This document shows, piece after piece, positions 56,006 to 64,000 of a DNA stretch of 64,000 bases (positions within the stretch are counted from its first letter, which is position 1; every line of letters begins with the position of its first letter). The position numbers and the translations under genes are program-made. The stretch comes from Pseudorhodoferax soli (GTDB lineage: Bacteria > Pseudomonadota > Gammaproteobacteria > Burkholderiales > Burkholderiaceae_C). The stretch spans positions 177,990 to 241,989 of the forward strand of contig NZ_QPJK01000012.1 in NCBI RefSeq assembly GCF_003337555.1, written 5' to 3'. The notes under the pieces are model-generated. The model saw only the letters and a program-made list of their open reading frames with translations, was not told the DNA's origin and searched no databases.

Positions 56006-58054
56006 TCAAAAGGTGAACAGTGCAGACAGCACGAGGTCGATCAGCTTGATGCCCACGAAGGGCAGCAGCACGCCGCCCACGCCGTAGACCAGCATGTTGT
56101 TGCGCAGCAGCTCGGTGGCGCTGGCGGGCTTGAAGCGCACCCCGCGCAGCGCCAGCGGGATCAGCGCCGGGATGATGATGGCGTTGAAGACCAGCGCCGA
56201 CAGCACCGCGCTGGACGGGCTGTGCAGCTGCATCACGTTGAGCGCGGCCATCTGCGGGATGCTGGCGGCGAACAGCGCGGGCAGGATGGCGAAGTACTTG
56301 GACACGTCGTTGGCCAGCGAGAAGGTCGTCAGCGCGCCGCGCGTGATCAGCTGCTGCTTGCCGATCTCCACCACCGCCAGCAGCTTGGCCGGGTCCGAAT
56401 CCAGGTCGACCATGTTGCCGGCCTCCTTGGCGGCCTGCGTGCCCGAGTTCATGGCCAGGCCCACGTCGGCCTGGGCCAGCGCCGGAGCATCGTTGGTGCC
56501 GTCGCCGACCATGGCGACGAGGCGTCCGCCGGCCTGCTCTGCGCGGATGCGGGCCAGCTTGTCCTCGGGCCGGGCCTCGGCGATGTAGTCGTCCACGCCG
56601 GCGTCGGCGGCGATGGTGGCCGCCGTCAGCTTGTTGTCGCCAGTGATCATGACCGTCCGGACACCCATCGCGCGCAGCCGCGCGAAGCGCTCCTTGATGC
56701 CGTGCTTGATCACGTCGGACAGTTCGATCACACCCAACACGTGGCGGCCATCGCTGACCACCAGCGGCGTGGCGCCGCGGCGGGCCACGTCGTCCACGCG
56801 GGCCTGCAGCTCGGCCGGCACGCGCCCGTCCAGCTCCTTCACATGGCGCGCGATGGCGTCCATCGCGCCCTTGCGGATGCGGCGCGCGGTGGAGTCCTCC
56901 ACGCCGCGCGCGCCGGGCAGATCCACCCCGGACATGCGCGTGTGGGCCGTGAAGGCCATGAAGTGCGCGCCTTGCGGGTCGGCCAGCTGCTCGCCCTTCT
57001 CGCGTGCGAGCTTGACGATGGACTTGCCCTCGGGGGTCGGGTCGGCCAGCGAGGCCAGCAGGGCGGCCTGGCGCAGCTGCGAGGCATCGACACCTGCGAG
57101 CGGGTGGAAGGCCGTGGCCTGGCGGTCGCCGTAGGTGATGGTGCCGGTCTTGTCCAGCAGCAGCACGTCCACGTCGCCGGCGACCTCGACCGCCTTGCCC
57201 GACTTGGCCAGCACATTGGCCTTGAGCGCGCGGTTCATGCCGGCGATGCCGATGGCCGGCAGCAGGCCGCCGATGGTGGTGGGGATCAGGCAGACCAGCA
57301 GCGCCACGAGCAGCACCACGTTGATCTGCACGCCCACGAAGCCGCCGATGAAGGGCAGCGTCGCGACCACGGCCCCGAAGGTGACGGTCATCACGACCAG
57401 CAGGATGCCGAGCGCGATCTCGTTGGGCGTCTTCTGCCGGTTGGAGCCCTCGACCAGCGCGATCATGCGGTCCAGGAAGCTGTGGCCCGGCTCGGCTGTC
57501 ACGCGCACCACGATGCGGTCGGACAGCACCTTGGTGCCACCGATCACGCCGGAGCGGTCGGTGCCCGCCTCGCGCAGCACGGGGGCCGATTCGCCGGTCA
57601 CGGCGGCTTCGTTGATGGTGGCCAGGCCTTCGACGATCTCGCCGTCGGCGGGAACCAGTTGCCCCTCCTCGACCACCACCTGGTCGCCGGGCCGCAGCTC
57701 GGCCGCGGGCACGGCGCTTTCCTGGCCGGCGCTGTCCAGCCGGCGCGCCACCAGGTCCTTGCGGGCACGCCGCAGGGAGGCGGCCTGGCCGCGGCCCCGC
57801 GCTTCGGCCACGGCCTCGGCGAAGTTGGCGAACAGCACGGTCACGAACAGGATCAGCGTGACGGCCCAGCCGAAGCCGGCGTCGGTCCAGCCGGCCAGCG
57901 TGGCCACGGCGGTCAGCACCGTGCCCAGCCAGACCACCGCCATCACGGGGTTCCTGACCGCGTGCTGGGGTGCCAGCTTGACGAAGGAGTCGACGATGGC
58001 CGGCTTGAGGGACATGCCCTGGTCGGCCGCTTGGGAAACGTTTGCGGTGCGCAT
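56006..58054 (-). CDS. kdpB: Potassium-transporting P-type ATPase subunit B
   Basis: A 682-residue P1A-type ATPase. The phosphorylated Asp lies in [14 protein letters not shown] near residue 302. The A-domain motif is TGESAPV near 160 and the hinge [18 protein letters not shown] near 510. Seven membrane helices are arranged as in KdpB. It hydrolyses ATP to power high-affinity K+ uptake by KdpA. It overlaps no neighbour; kdpA is 10 bp upstream and kdpC 10 bp downstream. Confidence 0.97.
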   Translation of the reverse strand: MRTANVSQAADQGMSLKPAIVDSFVKLAPQHAVRNPVMAVVWLGTVLTAVATLAGWTDAGFGWAVTLILFVTVLFANFAEAVAEARGRGQAASLRRARKDLVARRLDSAGQESAVPAAELRPGDQVVVEEGQLVPADGEIVEGLATINEAAVTGESAPVLREAGTDRSGVIGGTKVLSDRIVVRVTAEPGHSFLDRMIALVEGSNRQKTPNEIALGILLVVMTVTFGAVVATLPFIGGFVGVQINVVLLVALLVCLIPTTIGGLLPAIGIAGMNRALKANVLAKSGKAVEVAGDVDVLLLDKTGTITYGDRQATAFHPLAGVDASQLRQAALLASLADPTPEGKSIVKLAREKGEQLADPQGAHFMAFTAHTRMSGVDLPGARGVEDSTARRIRKGAMDAIARHVKELDGRVPAELQARVDDVARRGATPLVVSDGRHVLGVIELSDVIKHGIKERFARLRAMGVRTVMITGDNKLTAATIAADAGVDDYIAEARPEDKLARIRAEQAGGRLVAMVGDGTNDAPALAQADVGLAMNSGTQAAKEAGNMVDLDSDPAKLLAVVEIGKQQLITRGALTTFSLANDVSKYFAILPALFAASIPQMAALNVMQLHSPSSAVLSALVFNAIIIPALIPLALRGVRFKPASATELLRNNMLVYGVGGVLLPFVGIKLIDLVLSALFTF

Positions 58055-58064
58055 GGAAGCCTCC

Positions 58065-59771
58065 TTAGCGCGCCAGCAGCGCGTTCAGCGACAGGTGGTC
58101 GGCCACGGGGCCCAGCACCAGCACCGGCATGAACTGCAGCAGCGTGAGGATGATGACGATGCCGATCAGCGTCAGCACGAAGGTCGGGGTCTCGATCTGC
58201 AGGGAGCCCGAGCCCTCGGGGGCGCGCCGCTTGGCGGCCAGCATGGCGGCGATGGCCAGCGGCACCACGAGCGCCGGATAGCGGCCCAGCGCAAGGACGA
58301 TGGCGCAGCTCACGTTCCACCACGGCGTGGCGTCGCCCAGGCCTTCGAAGCCGGTACCGTTGTTGGCGAAGGCCGAGACGTACTCGTAGAACACCTGGCT
58401 GATGCCGTGGAAGCCCGGGTTGGAATTGCCGGCCAGGCCCGGCCAGGCCAGCGTGAGCGCCGTGAAGCCCAGGATCACCACCGGCTGCAGCAGCACGAGC
58501 ACCGCGAGCAAGCGCACCTCGGGCCCTTCGATCTTGCGGCCGAACAACTCCGGCGTGCGCCCCGTCATCAACCCGGCCAGGAACACGGCCAGCAGCAGGT
58601 AGACGATGAACTGCTGCAGGCCGCAGCCCACGCCGCCCCAGATCGCGTTGATCAGCATGTTGACCATGGACACCATGCCCGTCAGCGGCGCGGTGGAGTC
58701 CAGCATGGTGTTGACCGAGCCGTTGTTGACCTGCGTGGTCAGCGAAGCCCACAGCGCCGAGGCGTCCACGCCCAGGCGCACTTCCTTGCCCTCCATCAGT
58801 GCGGCGTCCAGCGCGGTGGCGGAATGGCCCTCGGACCACAGCGACAGGCCAGCGGAAGCCACCGACATGGTCAGCATGGTCGCGAAGACCATGGCGCCGA
58901 AGCGGCGCCGCCCGGTGAAGGGGCCGACCATGAACACGATGCTGACCGGGATCAGCACGATGGCGGCCGTTTCGAGGAAGTTGGAGAGCGGCGTGGGGTT
59001 CTCCAGGGTCACGGCGCTGTTGGGGCCGTACCAGCCACCGCCGTTGCTGCCCAGCTGCTTGATGGCCACCATGGGCGCGACCGGTCCGAGCGGGATCTTC
59101 TGTTGTGTGAAGTCGGAGCTGGCCGCCACCGGCGTGGCCACGGGACCGGCGGCCAGCGTGGCCGGCACGCCCTGCCAGGTCAGCAGCGCCGACAGCACCA
59201 GGCACAGCGGCAGCACGAAGCGCAGGCTGGCACGCACGACGTCGGCCCAGTAGTTGCCCACGTCGATCGCGGCCTGCGGGTCCGAGGGCGCGGCCTGGCG
59301 GCCGCCGAACAGGCCGCGCAGTGTGGCCGCGACGATGGCCAGGCCCATCACGGGCGTGACCACCTGCAGGCCGACGATGCCCGTCATCTGCGACAGGTAG
59401 GACAGCTGCGCCTGTCCGGCGTAGTGCTGCTGGTTGGTGTTCGTGAGGAACGACACCATGGTGTGCAGCGCCAGGTCCCAGGACATGTTGGGCACGCCGT
59501 CCGGGTTGAGCGGCAGCCAGGCCTGCGTCATGAAGATGGCCCAGACGACGATGGCCAGCACGAGGTTGGACGACAGGAAGGCGAGCGCGTAGCCGCGCCA
59601 GCGCATGCCGACCTGCGGGCGCGTGCCCAGGAGGGCGTAGATCGGCCGCTCCAGCCAGCCGAACAGGATGTCGCTGCGCATGGGGCCGCCGCGCAGGACG
59701 GCGGCCAGGTAGTGGCCCAGCGGCCAGGCCAGCGCCAGGACGACGACGAGCAGCACAAGGGATTCAGCCAT
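58065..59771 (-). CDS. kdpA: Potassium-transporting ATPase subunit A
   Basis: A 568-residue K+-binding channel subunit with about ten membrane helices. Selectivity loops are visible in [62 protein letters not shown] and related segments. The start [23 protein letters not shown] matches KdpA N-termini. No kdpF gene precedes it. It is the first recognisable kdp gene, with the operon promoter presumably within the 360-bp leader. Confidence 0.96.
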   Translation of the reverse strand: MAESLVLLVVVLALAWPLGHYLAAVLRGGPMRSDILFGWLERPIYALLGTRPQVGMRWRGYALAFLSSNLVLAIVVWAIFMTQAWLPLNPDGVPNMSWDLALHTMVSFLTNTNQQHYAGQAQLSYLSQMTGIVGLQVVTPVMGLAIVAATLRGLFGGRQAAPSDPQAAIDVGNYWADVVRASLRFVLPLCLVLSALLTWQGVPATLAAGPVATPVAASSDFTQQKIPLGPVAPMVAIKQLGSNGGGWYGPNSAVTLENPTPLSNFLETAAIVLIPVSIVFMVGPFTGRRRFGAMVFATMLTMSVASAGLSLWSEGHSATALDAALMEGKEVRLGVDASALWASLTTQVNNGSVNTMLDSTAPLTGMVSMVNMLINAIWGGVGCGLQQFIVYLLLAVFLAGLMTGRTPELFGRKIEGPEVRLLAVLVLLQPVVILGFTALTLAWPGLAGNSNPGFHGISQVFYEYVSAFANNGTGFEGLGDATPWWNVSCAIVLALGRYPALVVPLAIAAMLAAKRRAPEGSGSLQIETPTFVLTLIGIVIILTLLQFMPVLVLGPVADHLSLNALLAR

Positions 59772-59970
59772 GGTGGGCATCTCCGTCCGCACGGGCCACC
59801 TGCACCGCGGGCGCCTTGTGCCTGTGCGCGCCACCGGGCGCGCCGCCGTGGGAGGTGGGGGCCGCCGGGCCCGCCGGTTGCGCGGATGCCGCCGAAGGCA
59901 GGGCCGCTGTCGTCAATCCACCGCAGGGTGCGGCGGTTCCCCCGAGGGAAACCAGATGCTTGGAGCGCAT
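59764..59970 (-). CDS. Possible 68-residue leader ORF before kdpA
   Basis: It begins MRSKHLVSLGGTAAPCGG and is rich in Ala, Pro, Gly and His (HGGAPGGAHRHKAP), without the single membrane helix expected of KdpF. It ends 8 bp inside kdpA, so it could be translationally coupled. The ribosome site is weak (GAGCAAGAAC). It may be only a chance frame in GC-rich DNA. Confidence 0.25.
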   Translation of the reverse strand: MRSKHLVSLGGTAAPCGGLTTAALPSAASAQPAGPAAPTSHGGAPGGAHRHKAPAVQVARADGDAHHG

Positions 59971-60133
59971 GTTCTTGCTCGCGATCGAATGGCAAAAGTG
60001 CCAGTCGTCAGTATTCGATGGAGCCCCGTAAAGTCTCCATTCCGAAAACAGGCGCACGCGTCAAATCTGCGTCAAATCTGCGTGCCTTGGCGCAGCGCGC
60101 GGCGCATGGCCACCTGGCGCCGCCCGGCGCGCT
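59772..60133. other. 362-bp leader between the DUF3299 gene and kdpA
   Basis: It has no confident gene. It contains the doubtful leader ORF and, near its far end, an 11-bp tandem direct repeat. The less GC-rich central part (about 59980-60060) is the likeliest promoter location for kdpABC. Confidence 0.5.
60058..60079. promoter_or_regulatory. Tandem 11-bp direct repeat upstream of the kdp operon
   Basis: Two adjacent copies of GCGTCAAATCT (on the kdp strand AGATTTGACGC twice). OmpR-family regulators bind direct repeats spaced by about one helical turn, so this is a candidate KdpE site, although it lies roughly 290 bp before kdpA. It could also belong to the DUF3299 gene's 3' end. Confidence 0.4.
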
Positions 60134-60679
60134 TCAGCGTGGGGCGCCGGCGTAACGCTCCACGCGCTGGCCCGCCAGCGCATACCCGCTGACGCCATGC
60201 GCCGTGCTGGCGCGTGCCAGCTGCAGCCGGCCGCTGACCCAGACCGTGTCCATGGTGCCCAGCGACTTGTGGGGCTTGTCGAGCCGCACGTGGACGATCT
60301 GGTTGGAGGGCGGCGGCGGCGTGTGGATGCAGGCGCCGAAATGCGGCACCAGCAGCAGTTCGCGCAGGCCCTGCGCGCTCGTCTCCAGCGGCACCACGTA
60401 GCCGGGAATGCGGATGGCCGCGCCGTCCAGCGCGGCGACCAGCGGCGCATCGTCCCAGACCTTGCGCAGGCGCTGCAGCGCGGCGGCGGCGCGCGGGTCG
60501 TCGTCGGGCAGGCGGCGCAGGTCCACGCCCGCGCCCGCGCCCTGGAAGTCGGCCCAGGGGTTCCAGTCCTGGGGCAGCAGGTCGTCCCAGGCGATGGTGC
60601 GGAAGGCTTCTTTCGCCATGGCCGGCGCCAGCATGGCGCAGGCCAGGGCCGCGCAGGTGCGGCGGCGCAACGGGTTCAT
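60134..60679 (-). CDS. DUF3299 family exported protein
   Basis: A 181-residue protein. The signal peptide MNPLRRRTCAALACAMLAPAMA is followed by the DUF3299 domain: TIAWDDLLPQDW near the mature start, then IRIPGYVVPLETSAQGLRELLLVPHFGACIHTPPPPSNQIVHV, whose GACIHTPPPP loop with Cys and His looks like a metal or cofactor site. Family members occur beside metal-uptake or ABC transport lipoproteins, but the function is unknown. Its start overlaps the end of the Sel1-repeat gene by 4 bp, so the two are coupled. Confidence 0.87.
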   Translation of the reverse strand: MNPLRRRTCAALACAMLAPAMAKEAFRTIAWDDLLPQDWNPWADFQGAGAGVDLRRLPDDDPRAAAALQRLRKVWDDAPLVAALDGAAIRIPGYVVPLETSAQGLRELLLVPHFGACIHTPPPPSNQIVHVRLDKPHKSLGTMDTVWVSGRLQLARASTAHGVSGYALAGQRVERYAGAPR

Positions 60680-61425
60680 GGCGATGGCTCCCTGGCCGGC
60701 GGCGAGAACGGCGCCAGCTTCTTGAACAGCAGCGGGCCGGCGAAGCTGGGCATGTCGTGCTCGTGGTCGTCGTGCGGGGCCACACCTTCGCGCGATTTGC
60801 GCAACCACACGCGCGCGAGTGCGGGGTCGCGCGCCACGCCCTCGCCGCGGTCGTAGGCCCGGCCCAGCGCGCGCTGGGCGCGCGGGTTGCCGGCCTCGGC
60901 CGCCTGCTGCAGCCAGGCGATGGCGGCAGGCATGTCGCGGCGCACGCCCGCGCCGTCTGCGTAGGCGCGGTACAGCGCGTACTGCGCGCGCGAGGCGCAA
61001 GGCGCGTCGGTGGCGGCGCTGCGGCGGTACCAGCGCAGGGCTTCGGCCGCATCCTTGCGCGCACCGCCCCAGCCGTTGGCGTAGAAGTCGCCCAGCATGC
61101 ACTGGGCCGGCACGGCGCCGTGGCCGGCGGCGGTGCGGAACCAGTGGAACGCGGCCGCCGGGTCCTTGGGCACCTGGGCGTTGCCGTCCAGGTAGAGGTA
61201 GCCCAGGTCGACCTGGGCCTGCACATGGCCACGTTCGGCCGCCTGGCGCAGGTAGGCATGGGCCTGTGCCAGGTCCACCACCTGGCCGGTGACGCCGGCG
61301 TAGTGGCGGGCCTGGGCGTAGAGGGCCTGTGCCTGTGCCTGTGCCTGCGCCGATGGCGCGGGCTCGGCCTGGGCCGCGCAGGCCAGCGCCACGCATGCGG
61401 CCAGCAAGGCGTGCCGCATGCGCAT
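60676..61425 (-). CDS. Sel1-repeat (TPR-like) exported protein
   Basis: A 249-residue protein. The signal peptide MRMRHALLAACVALACAAQA is followed by a Gln/Ala repeat (AQAQAQAQA), then about five Sel1 units such as AQVDLGYLYLDGNAQVPKDPAAAFHWFRTAAGHG, AQCMLGDFYANGWGGARKDAAEALRWYRRSA and AQRALGRAYDRGEGVARDPALARVWLRKS. Sel1 repeats mediate protein-protein contacts. The C-terminus has a His/Asp patch, DDHEHDMP. Start and stop overlap the MBL lipoprotein gene upstream (TGATG) and the DUF3299 gene downstream, indicating one operon. Confidence 0.85.
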   Translation of the reverse strand: MRMRHALLAACVALACAAQAEPAPSAQAQAQAQALYAQARHYAGVTGQVVDLAQAHAYLRQAAERGHVQAQVDLGYLYLDGNAQVPKDPAAAFHWFRTAAGHGAVPAQCMLGDFYANGWGGARKDAAEALRWYRRSAATDAPCASRAQYALYRAYADGAGVRRDMPAAIAWLQQAAEAGNPRAQRALGRAYDRGEGVARDPALARVWLRKSREGVAPHDDHEHDMPSFAGPLLFKKLAPFSPPAREPSP

Positions 61426-63722
61426 CAGCGGAAGGTCTGCGTCACATCCGCCGGCACCACGATCTCGCTGGCAGGCGTCAGCGTCATCGTCACCTGGCGG
61501 CCCTGCGCGATCGTCGCCAGCACGGCCTGGGCCTCGGCCAGCGAGTTCAGCCGCCTGGTGCGCAGCACCTCGCCCGGCTTGGCATGCACCGATTCGACCG
61601 GGCCGCCGCGGTAGGTGATGGTCTGGTTGGTGCCCGGGCTGAACTGCGTGAAGTTGTTCGGCAGGTAGCCGGGGTAGCCGTCGTTGACCTGCACCGCCAC
61701 TTGCACGTAGAAGCCCGCGGGGTCGTTCACGTACTGGTCGGTGGCGGTCACGATGCCGCTGGCCAGCAGTGGAATGGCCGGGTTCTTGTTCTGCGGACCG
61801 ACGAAGCCCTGCACGATCTTGCCGCCGTCCAGCAGCGTGGCCGTGACCGTGGGACCCGCCTCGCGCCCCGGCTTGAACGGGCCGGAAGTCTCGATGCTCT
61901 TGTAGCTGCTGTTGGCCGCATCGCTGGCCGCGTACGAGATCACCGAGCGGCGCTTCTCCAGCTGGTTGGCGAACTCGCTGGTGATGTTTGTGCCGCCCAC
62001 GGCAGGCGAGTCGAACACCTTGGAGCGCATCGCCTCCAGCATGGTCAGCGGCTTGCCCGCGTTGGCCGGATCGCGGTTGTAGGCCTTGAGCGCCTGGTAC
62101 ACCTCGACGATGGGGAACTGGTTGGTGTGCTGCGGCGAGACGAAGTCCACGTCCAGGCTTTGCTGCAGGTAGCTGAAGCCGGCCTGGAACGACAGCCGCA
62201 GGAAGCCGTTGGCAGCCGTGGGCGTGGTCAGGCCGTTCACGCCGTAGCCGCCGTGGTAGCCGAAGGTGAGGAACTTGCCGTCGACCGGGTTCTTCACGCG
62301 GAACAGCATGTTGGTGGTGCCCGGCGTGTGGCCCGGCGACCAGATCACCATGATCTGCACGTTGCCGTAGTCGTACCACGCGTCGTACTTGTAGAAGTCG
62401 GTGGTGCGCGCGCGGATCTCGGTCTCCGAGGCGGGCAGCGCACCGGCGATGTTCCAGGTGTTGCCGCGCTGGTCCTGCGTGATGCCGGTCACGTCCTCGC
62501 GCGAGGCCCACAGCTTGACGGCCTTGCCGGCGTTGTCGGCCATGCGCAGCTGCTCGACAACGGTGCCGTAGTGGTCGCCGTGGCCGTGGGTGAGCCAGAC
62601 ATCGGTCACGGCGCGCGGGTCCAGGCCCAGCAGCTCCATGTTCTTCCAGTACTGGTAGCCGCTGTTGGCCCAGCCGGCGTCGATCTTGATGAGCTTGTCG
62701 TCCGACTTGTCGTTGGGCGTGCCCATGTCGGCCTTCAGGATGTAGGAGGCGACTTCGTTGTCGCCCACGTAGTACATCGTGTCCTTGACCATCTCGAAGG
62801 GCTCGGTGCTGCGCGTGTAGGGCGCGGCGGTCACGCCGGTGGCGTTGATGGCCATGTAGGCCTGGCCGGAGACCGGGTCCGTGCCCTTGTCGGCCAGCAG
62901 CGGGCTTTGCGAGGGCACGTCCCACACGGGCTTGCCGTCACTGGTGGACTGCGGCGTGAAGTACCAGATCGCCACCACCTTGGCCTTCTCGGATTCCGTG
63001 TGGTTGGTGTCGAACACCAGGTAGGCAGCCTGGCGCGCCGTGGTGCTGTAGGCGTAGTCGGCCGTGACCGGAATGGCCGCGACGGTGGAGGCCGCGCTCT
63101 TGCTGTAGTCGCTGGTGTCGACGTTGAAGACCTGCACGTCCGGCGCGAGGGTGTAGGTCTCCTCGTAGCGCTTGATGGGCGTGGCGTAGGGCCGGCCCGC
63201 CATGTCGGCCAGCACGACGCGGCCATCGCCCACGGTGATGCTGCCCGCCGACTTGGCGTAGACCCAGCCGGCCGCCACCATGGGGCCCGGAATGTCCTTG
63301 TGGCGCGTGACTTCGGGGCCGAACCTGGCCAGGTCGAACTGCGCGGCGGCGGAGCCGCCCTTGGCCAGCACCACGTTGAAGGTCTGGGCCGGCTCGGACG
63401 CCACGGTGACGCGGTTGGCCTCCGCAGCAGGCACCCAGTCGACCAGGTTGCCCGGCACCAGCTTGGCGCTGATGGCGGCTGCGGCGTCGGCAGAGACCGC
63501 CGTGGTGGACAGCGTCTTCATGCCGTCCTTGGCCAGCACCGCCACGCTGATGGTCTGGGCGCCGGCGGCATCGCTGCTTACCTGCGGCGCGGCGTAGACC
63601 ATGCCAGCGGCACGGAAGGCGCTGCGGTCCACACCCTTGTCTTCGCTGCCGCCGCAGGCCACGAGGGCGGCGGCGGCGATGGCGGCCGGCAGCAGGCGCC
63701 AGTGTCGGGGTACTGTGTTCAC
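61425..63722 (-). CDS. Large MBL-fold metallohydrolase lipoprotein
   Basis: A 765-residue predicted lipoprotein. The lipobox is LVAC with Cys23 followed by GGSED. An N-terminal region of about 320 residues has no recognised domain. The metallo-beta-lactamase core carries THGHGDHYG near residues 377-385 and a later ligand region in WSPGHTPGTTNMLFRV near 462. A C-terminal domain of about 200 residues ends SEIVVPADVTQTFR. It is far larger than typical MBL enzymes (200-350). It is coupled to the Sel1 and DUF3299 genes. The substrate is unknown. Confidence 0.82.
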   Translation of the reverse strand: MNTVPRHWRLLPAAIAAAALVACGGSEDKGVDRSAFRAAGMVYAAPQVSSDAAGAQTISVAVLAKDGMKTLSTTAVSADAAAAISAKLVPGNLVDWVPAAEANRVTVASEPAQTFNVVLAKGGSAAAQFDLARFGPEVTRHKDIPGPMVAAGWVYAKSAGSITVGDGRVVLADMAGRPYATPIKRYEETYTLAPDVQVFNVDTSDYSKSAASTVAAIPVTADYAYSTTARQAAYLVFDTNHTESEKAKVVAIWYFTPQSTSDGKPVWDVPSQSPLLADKGTDPVSGQAYMAINATGVTAAPYTRSTEPFEMVKDTMYYVGDNEVASYILKADMGTPNDKSDDKLIKIDAGWANSGYQYWKNMELLGLDPRAVTDVWLTHGHGDHYGTVVEQLRMADNAGKAVKLWASREDVTGITQDQRGNTWNIAGALPASETEIRARTTDFYKYDAWYDYGNVQIMVIWSPGHTPGTTNMLFRVKNPVDGKFLTFGYHGGYGVNGLTTPTAANGFLRLSFQAGFSYLQQSLDVDFVSPQHTNQFPIVEVYQALKAYNRDPANAGKPLTMLEAMRSKVFDSPAVGGTNITSEFANQLEKRRSVISYAASDAANSSYKSIETSGPFKPGREAGPTVTATLLDGGKIVQGFVGPQNKNPAIPLLASGIVTATDQYVNDPAGFYVQVAVQVNDGYPGYLPNNFTQFSPGTNQTITYRGGPVESVHAKPGEVLRTRRLNSLAEAQAVLATIAQGRQVTMTLTPASEIVVPADVTQTFR

Positions 63723-63772
63723 GGTGTCTCCTCTTATAGAAATGGGCGGGCCGGCGTGGCCAGCCCGTGGGC

Positions 63773-63792
63773 CCCGCGGCGCAGGCCGCGGG
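63773..63792 (-). terminator. Hairpin after the glucarate dehydratase gene
   Basis: A perfect 8-bp stem (CCCGCGGC / GCCGCGGG) with a four-base loop, just downstream of the gudD stop on the minus strand. There is no T run, so it is a weak or Rho-assisted terminator candidate. Confidence 0.4.
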
Positions 63793-63798
63793 CTGGCG

Positions 63799-64000
63799 TC
63801 AGCGGACCATGCAGGGCCGCTTGTTGTCGAACTTCCAGTTCGGGATGAGGTACTGCATGGCCACGCCGTCGTCGCGCGCGCCCAGGCCGTGCTGCAGGTA
63901 CAGCTGGTGGGCCTTCTCGACCTCGGCCATGTCCAGCTCCACGCCCAGGCCCGGCTTCTTGGGCACCTGCACGTAGCCGCCTTCGATCTTGAAGGGCTCC
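63799..64000 (-). CDS. gudD: Glucarate dehydratase, 3' end (partial)
   Basis: Only the last 66 residues are inside the window; the gene continues beyond base 64000. The visible part reads [26 protein letters not shown] at its start and ends [19 protein letters not shown], matching the C-terminus of GudD-type enolase-superfamily glucarate dehydratases almost residue for residue. The full enzyme dehydrates D-glucarate to 5-keto-4-deoxyglucarate. It lies on the same strand and 76 bp upstream of the MBL lipoprotein gene. Confidence 0.85.
   Translation of the reverse strand, partial: EPFKIEGGYVQVPKKPGLGVELDMAEVEKAHQLYLQHGLGARDDGVAMQYLIPNWKFDNKRPCMVR

Noticed and set aside
57135..60155. 1006-residue open frame antisense to kdpB and kdpA
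   Set aside because: Shadow of two membrane-protein genes; no coherent domain.

Overview
The window is high-GC, densely packed DNA with almost no spacer. Gene content and order point to a betaproteobacterium of the order Burkholderiales, most likely family Comamonadaceae (the Acidovorax / Variovorax / Ramlibacter kind). Markers for this are the hpf-ptsN-hprK block, divergent fur and bamE-dapB, leuS-lptE with holA, and the roughly 430-residue proteobacterial GshA. The genus cannot be fixed from sequence alone. I see no rRNA, tRNA, CRISPR array, insertion sequence or prophage.

Layout. 0-4 kb: a PP2C phosphatase, FHA protein and class-II cyclic-nucleotide phosphodiesterase-like enzyme, then a DUF883 / YqjE / YqjK-like membrane trio. 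4-9.6 kb: uvrA divergent from ssb, then mnmA and a Nudix hydrolase. 9.6-15.5 kb: proton-translocating transhydrogenase pntAB, preceded by what looks like a relic pntA start, then fadD and mtnN. 15.5-24.5 kb: corA, hpf, ptsN, hprK, fur, bamE, dapB, exbB, exbD and leuS. 24.5-33.6 kb: lptE and holA, separated by an Lrp-type regulator, a small lipoprotein and an unusual ornithine aminotransferase / arginine-dihydrolase-like fusion, followed by proA, trkA and trkH. 33.6-39.2 kb: a TetR-controlled MATE pump operon, gshA and kup.

39.2-45.7 kb looks accessory. It holds three tandem DUF4148 secreted proteins, each with its own terminator and a shared upstream element, then a DUF3297 protein, an HTH / AbiEii toxin-antitoxin-like pair, a VOC protein, a zinc-type MDR dehydrogenase, and an NmrA-like / AhpD-like pair. 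45.7-51.6 kb: benE, gshB, a LysR regulator divergent from a sulfatase, an orphan Bug solute-binding protein and an unknown protein. 51.6-60 kb: the kdp potassium system in the order kdpA-B-C-D-E with no recognisable kdpF. 60-64 kb: a DUF3299 protein, a Sel1-repeat protein, a very large metallo-beta-lactamase-fold lipoprotein and the 3' end of a glucarate dehydratase gene.

Themes. Potassium uptake is over-represented (TrkAH, Kup, Kdp). Both glutathione synthesis genes are present but unlinked. The most interesting locus is the fused aminotransferase / DDAH-like gene. It could convert arginine to ornithine and on to glutamate semialdehyde in one polypeptide, beside an Lrp-family regulator and upstream of proA. 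The clearest regulatory finding is a pair of near-identical perfect palindromes, one in front of tetR and one in front of a 48-residue ORF plus MATE operon.
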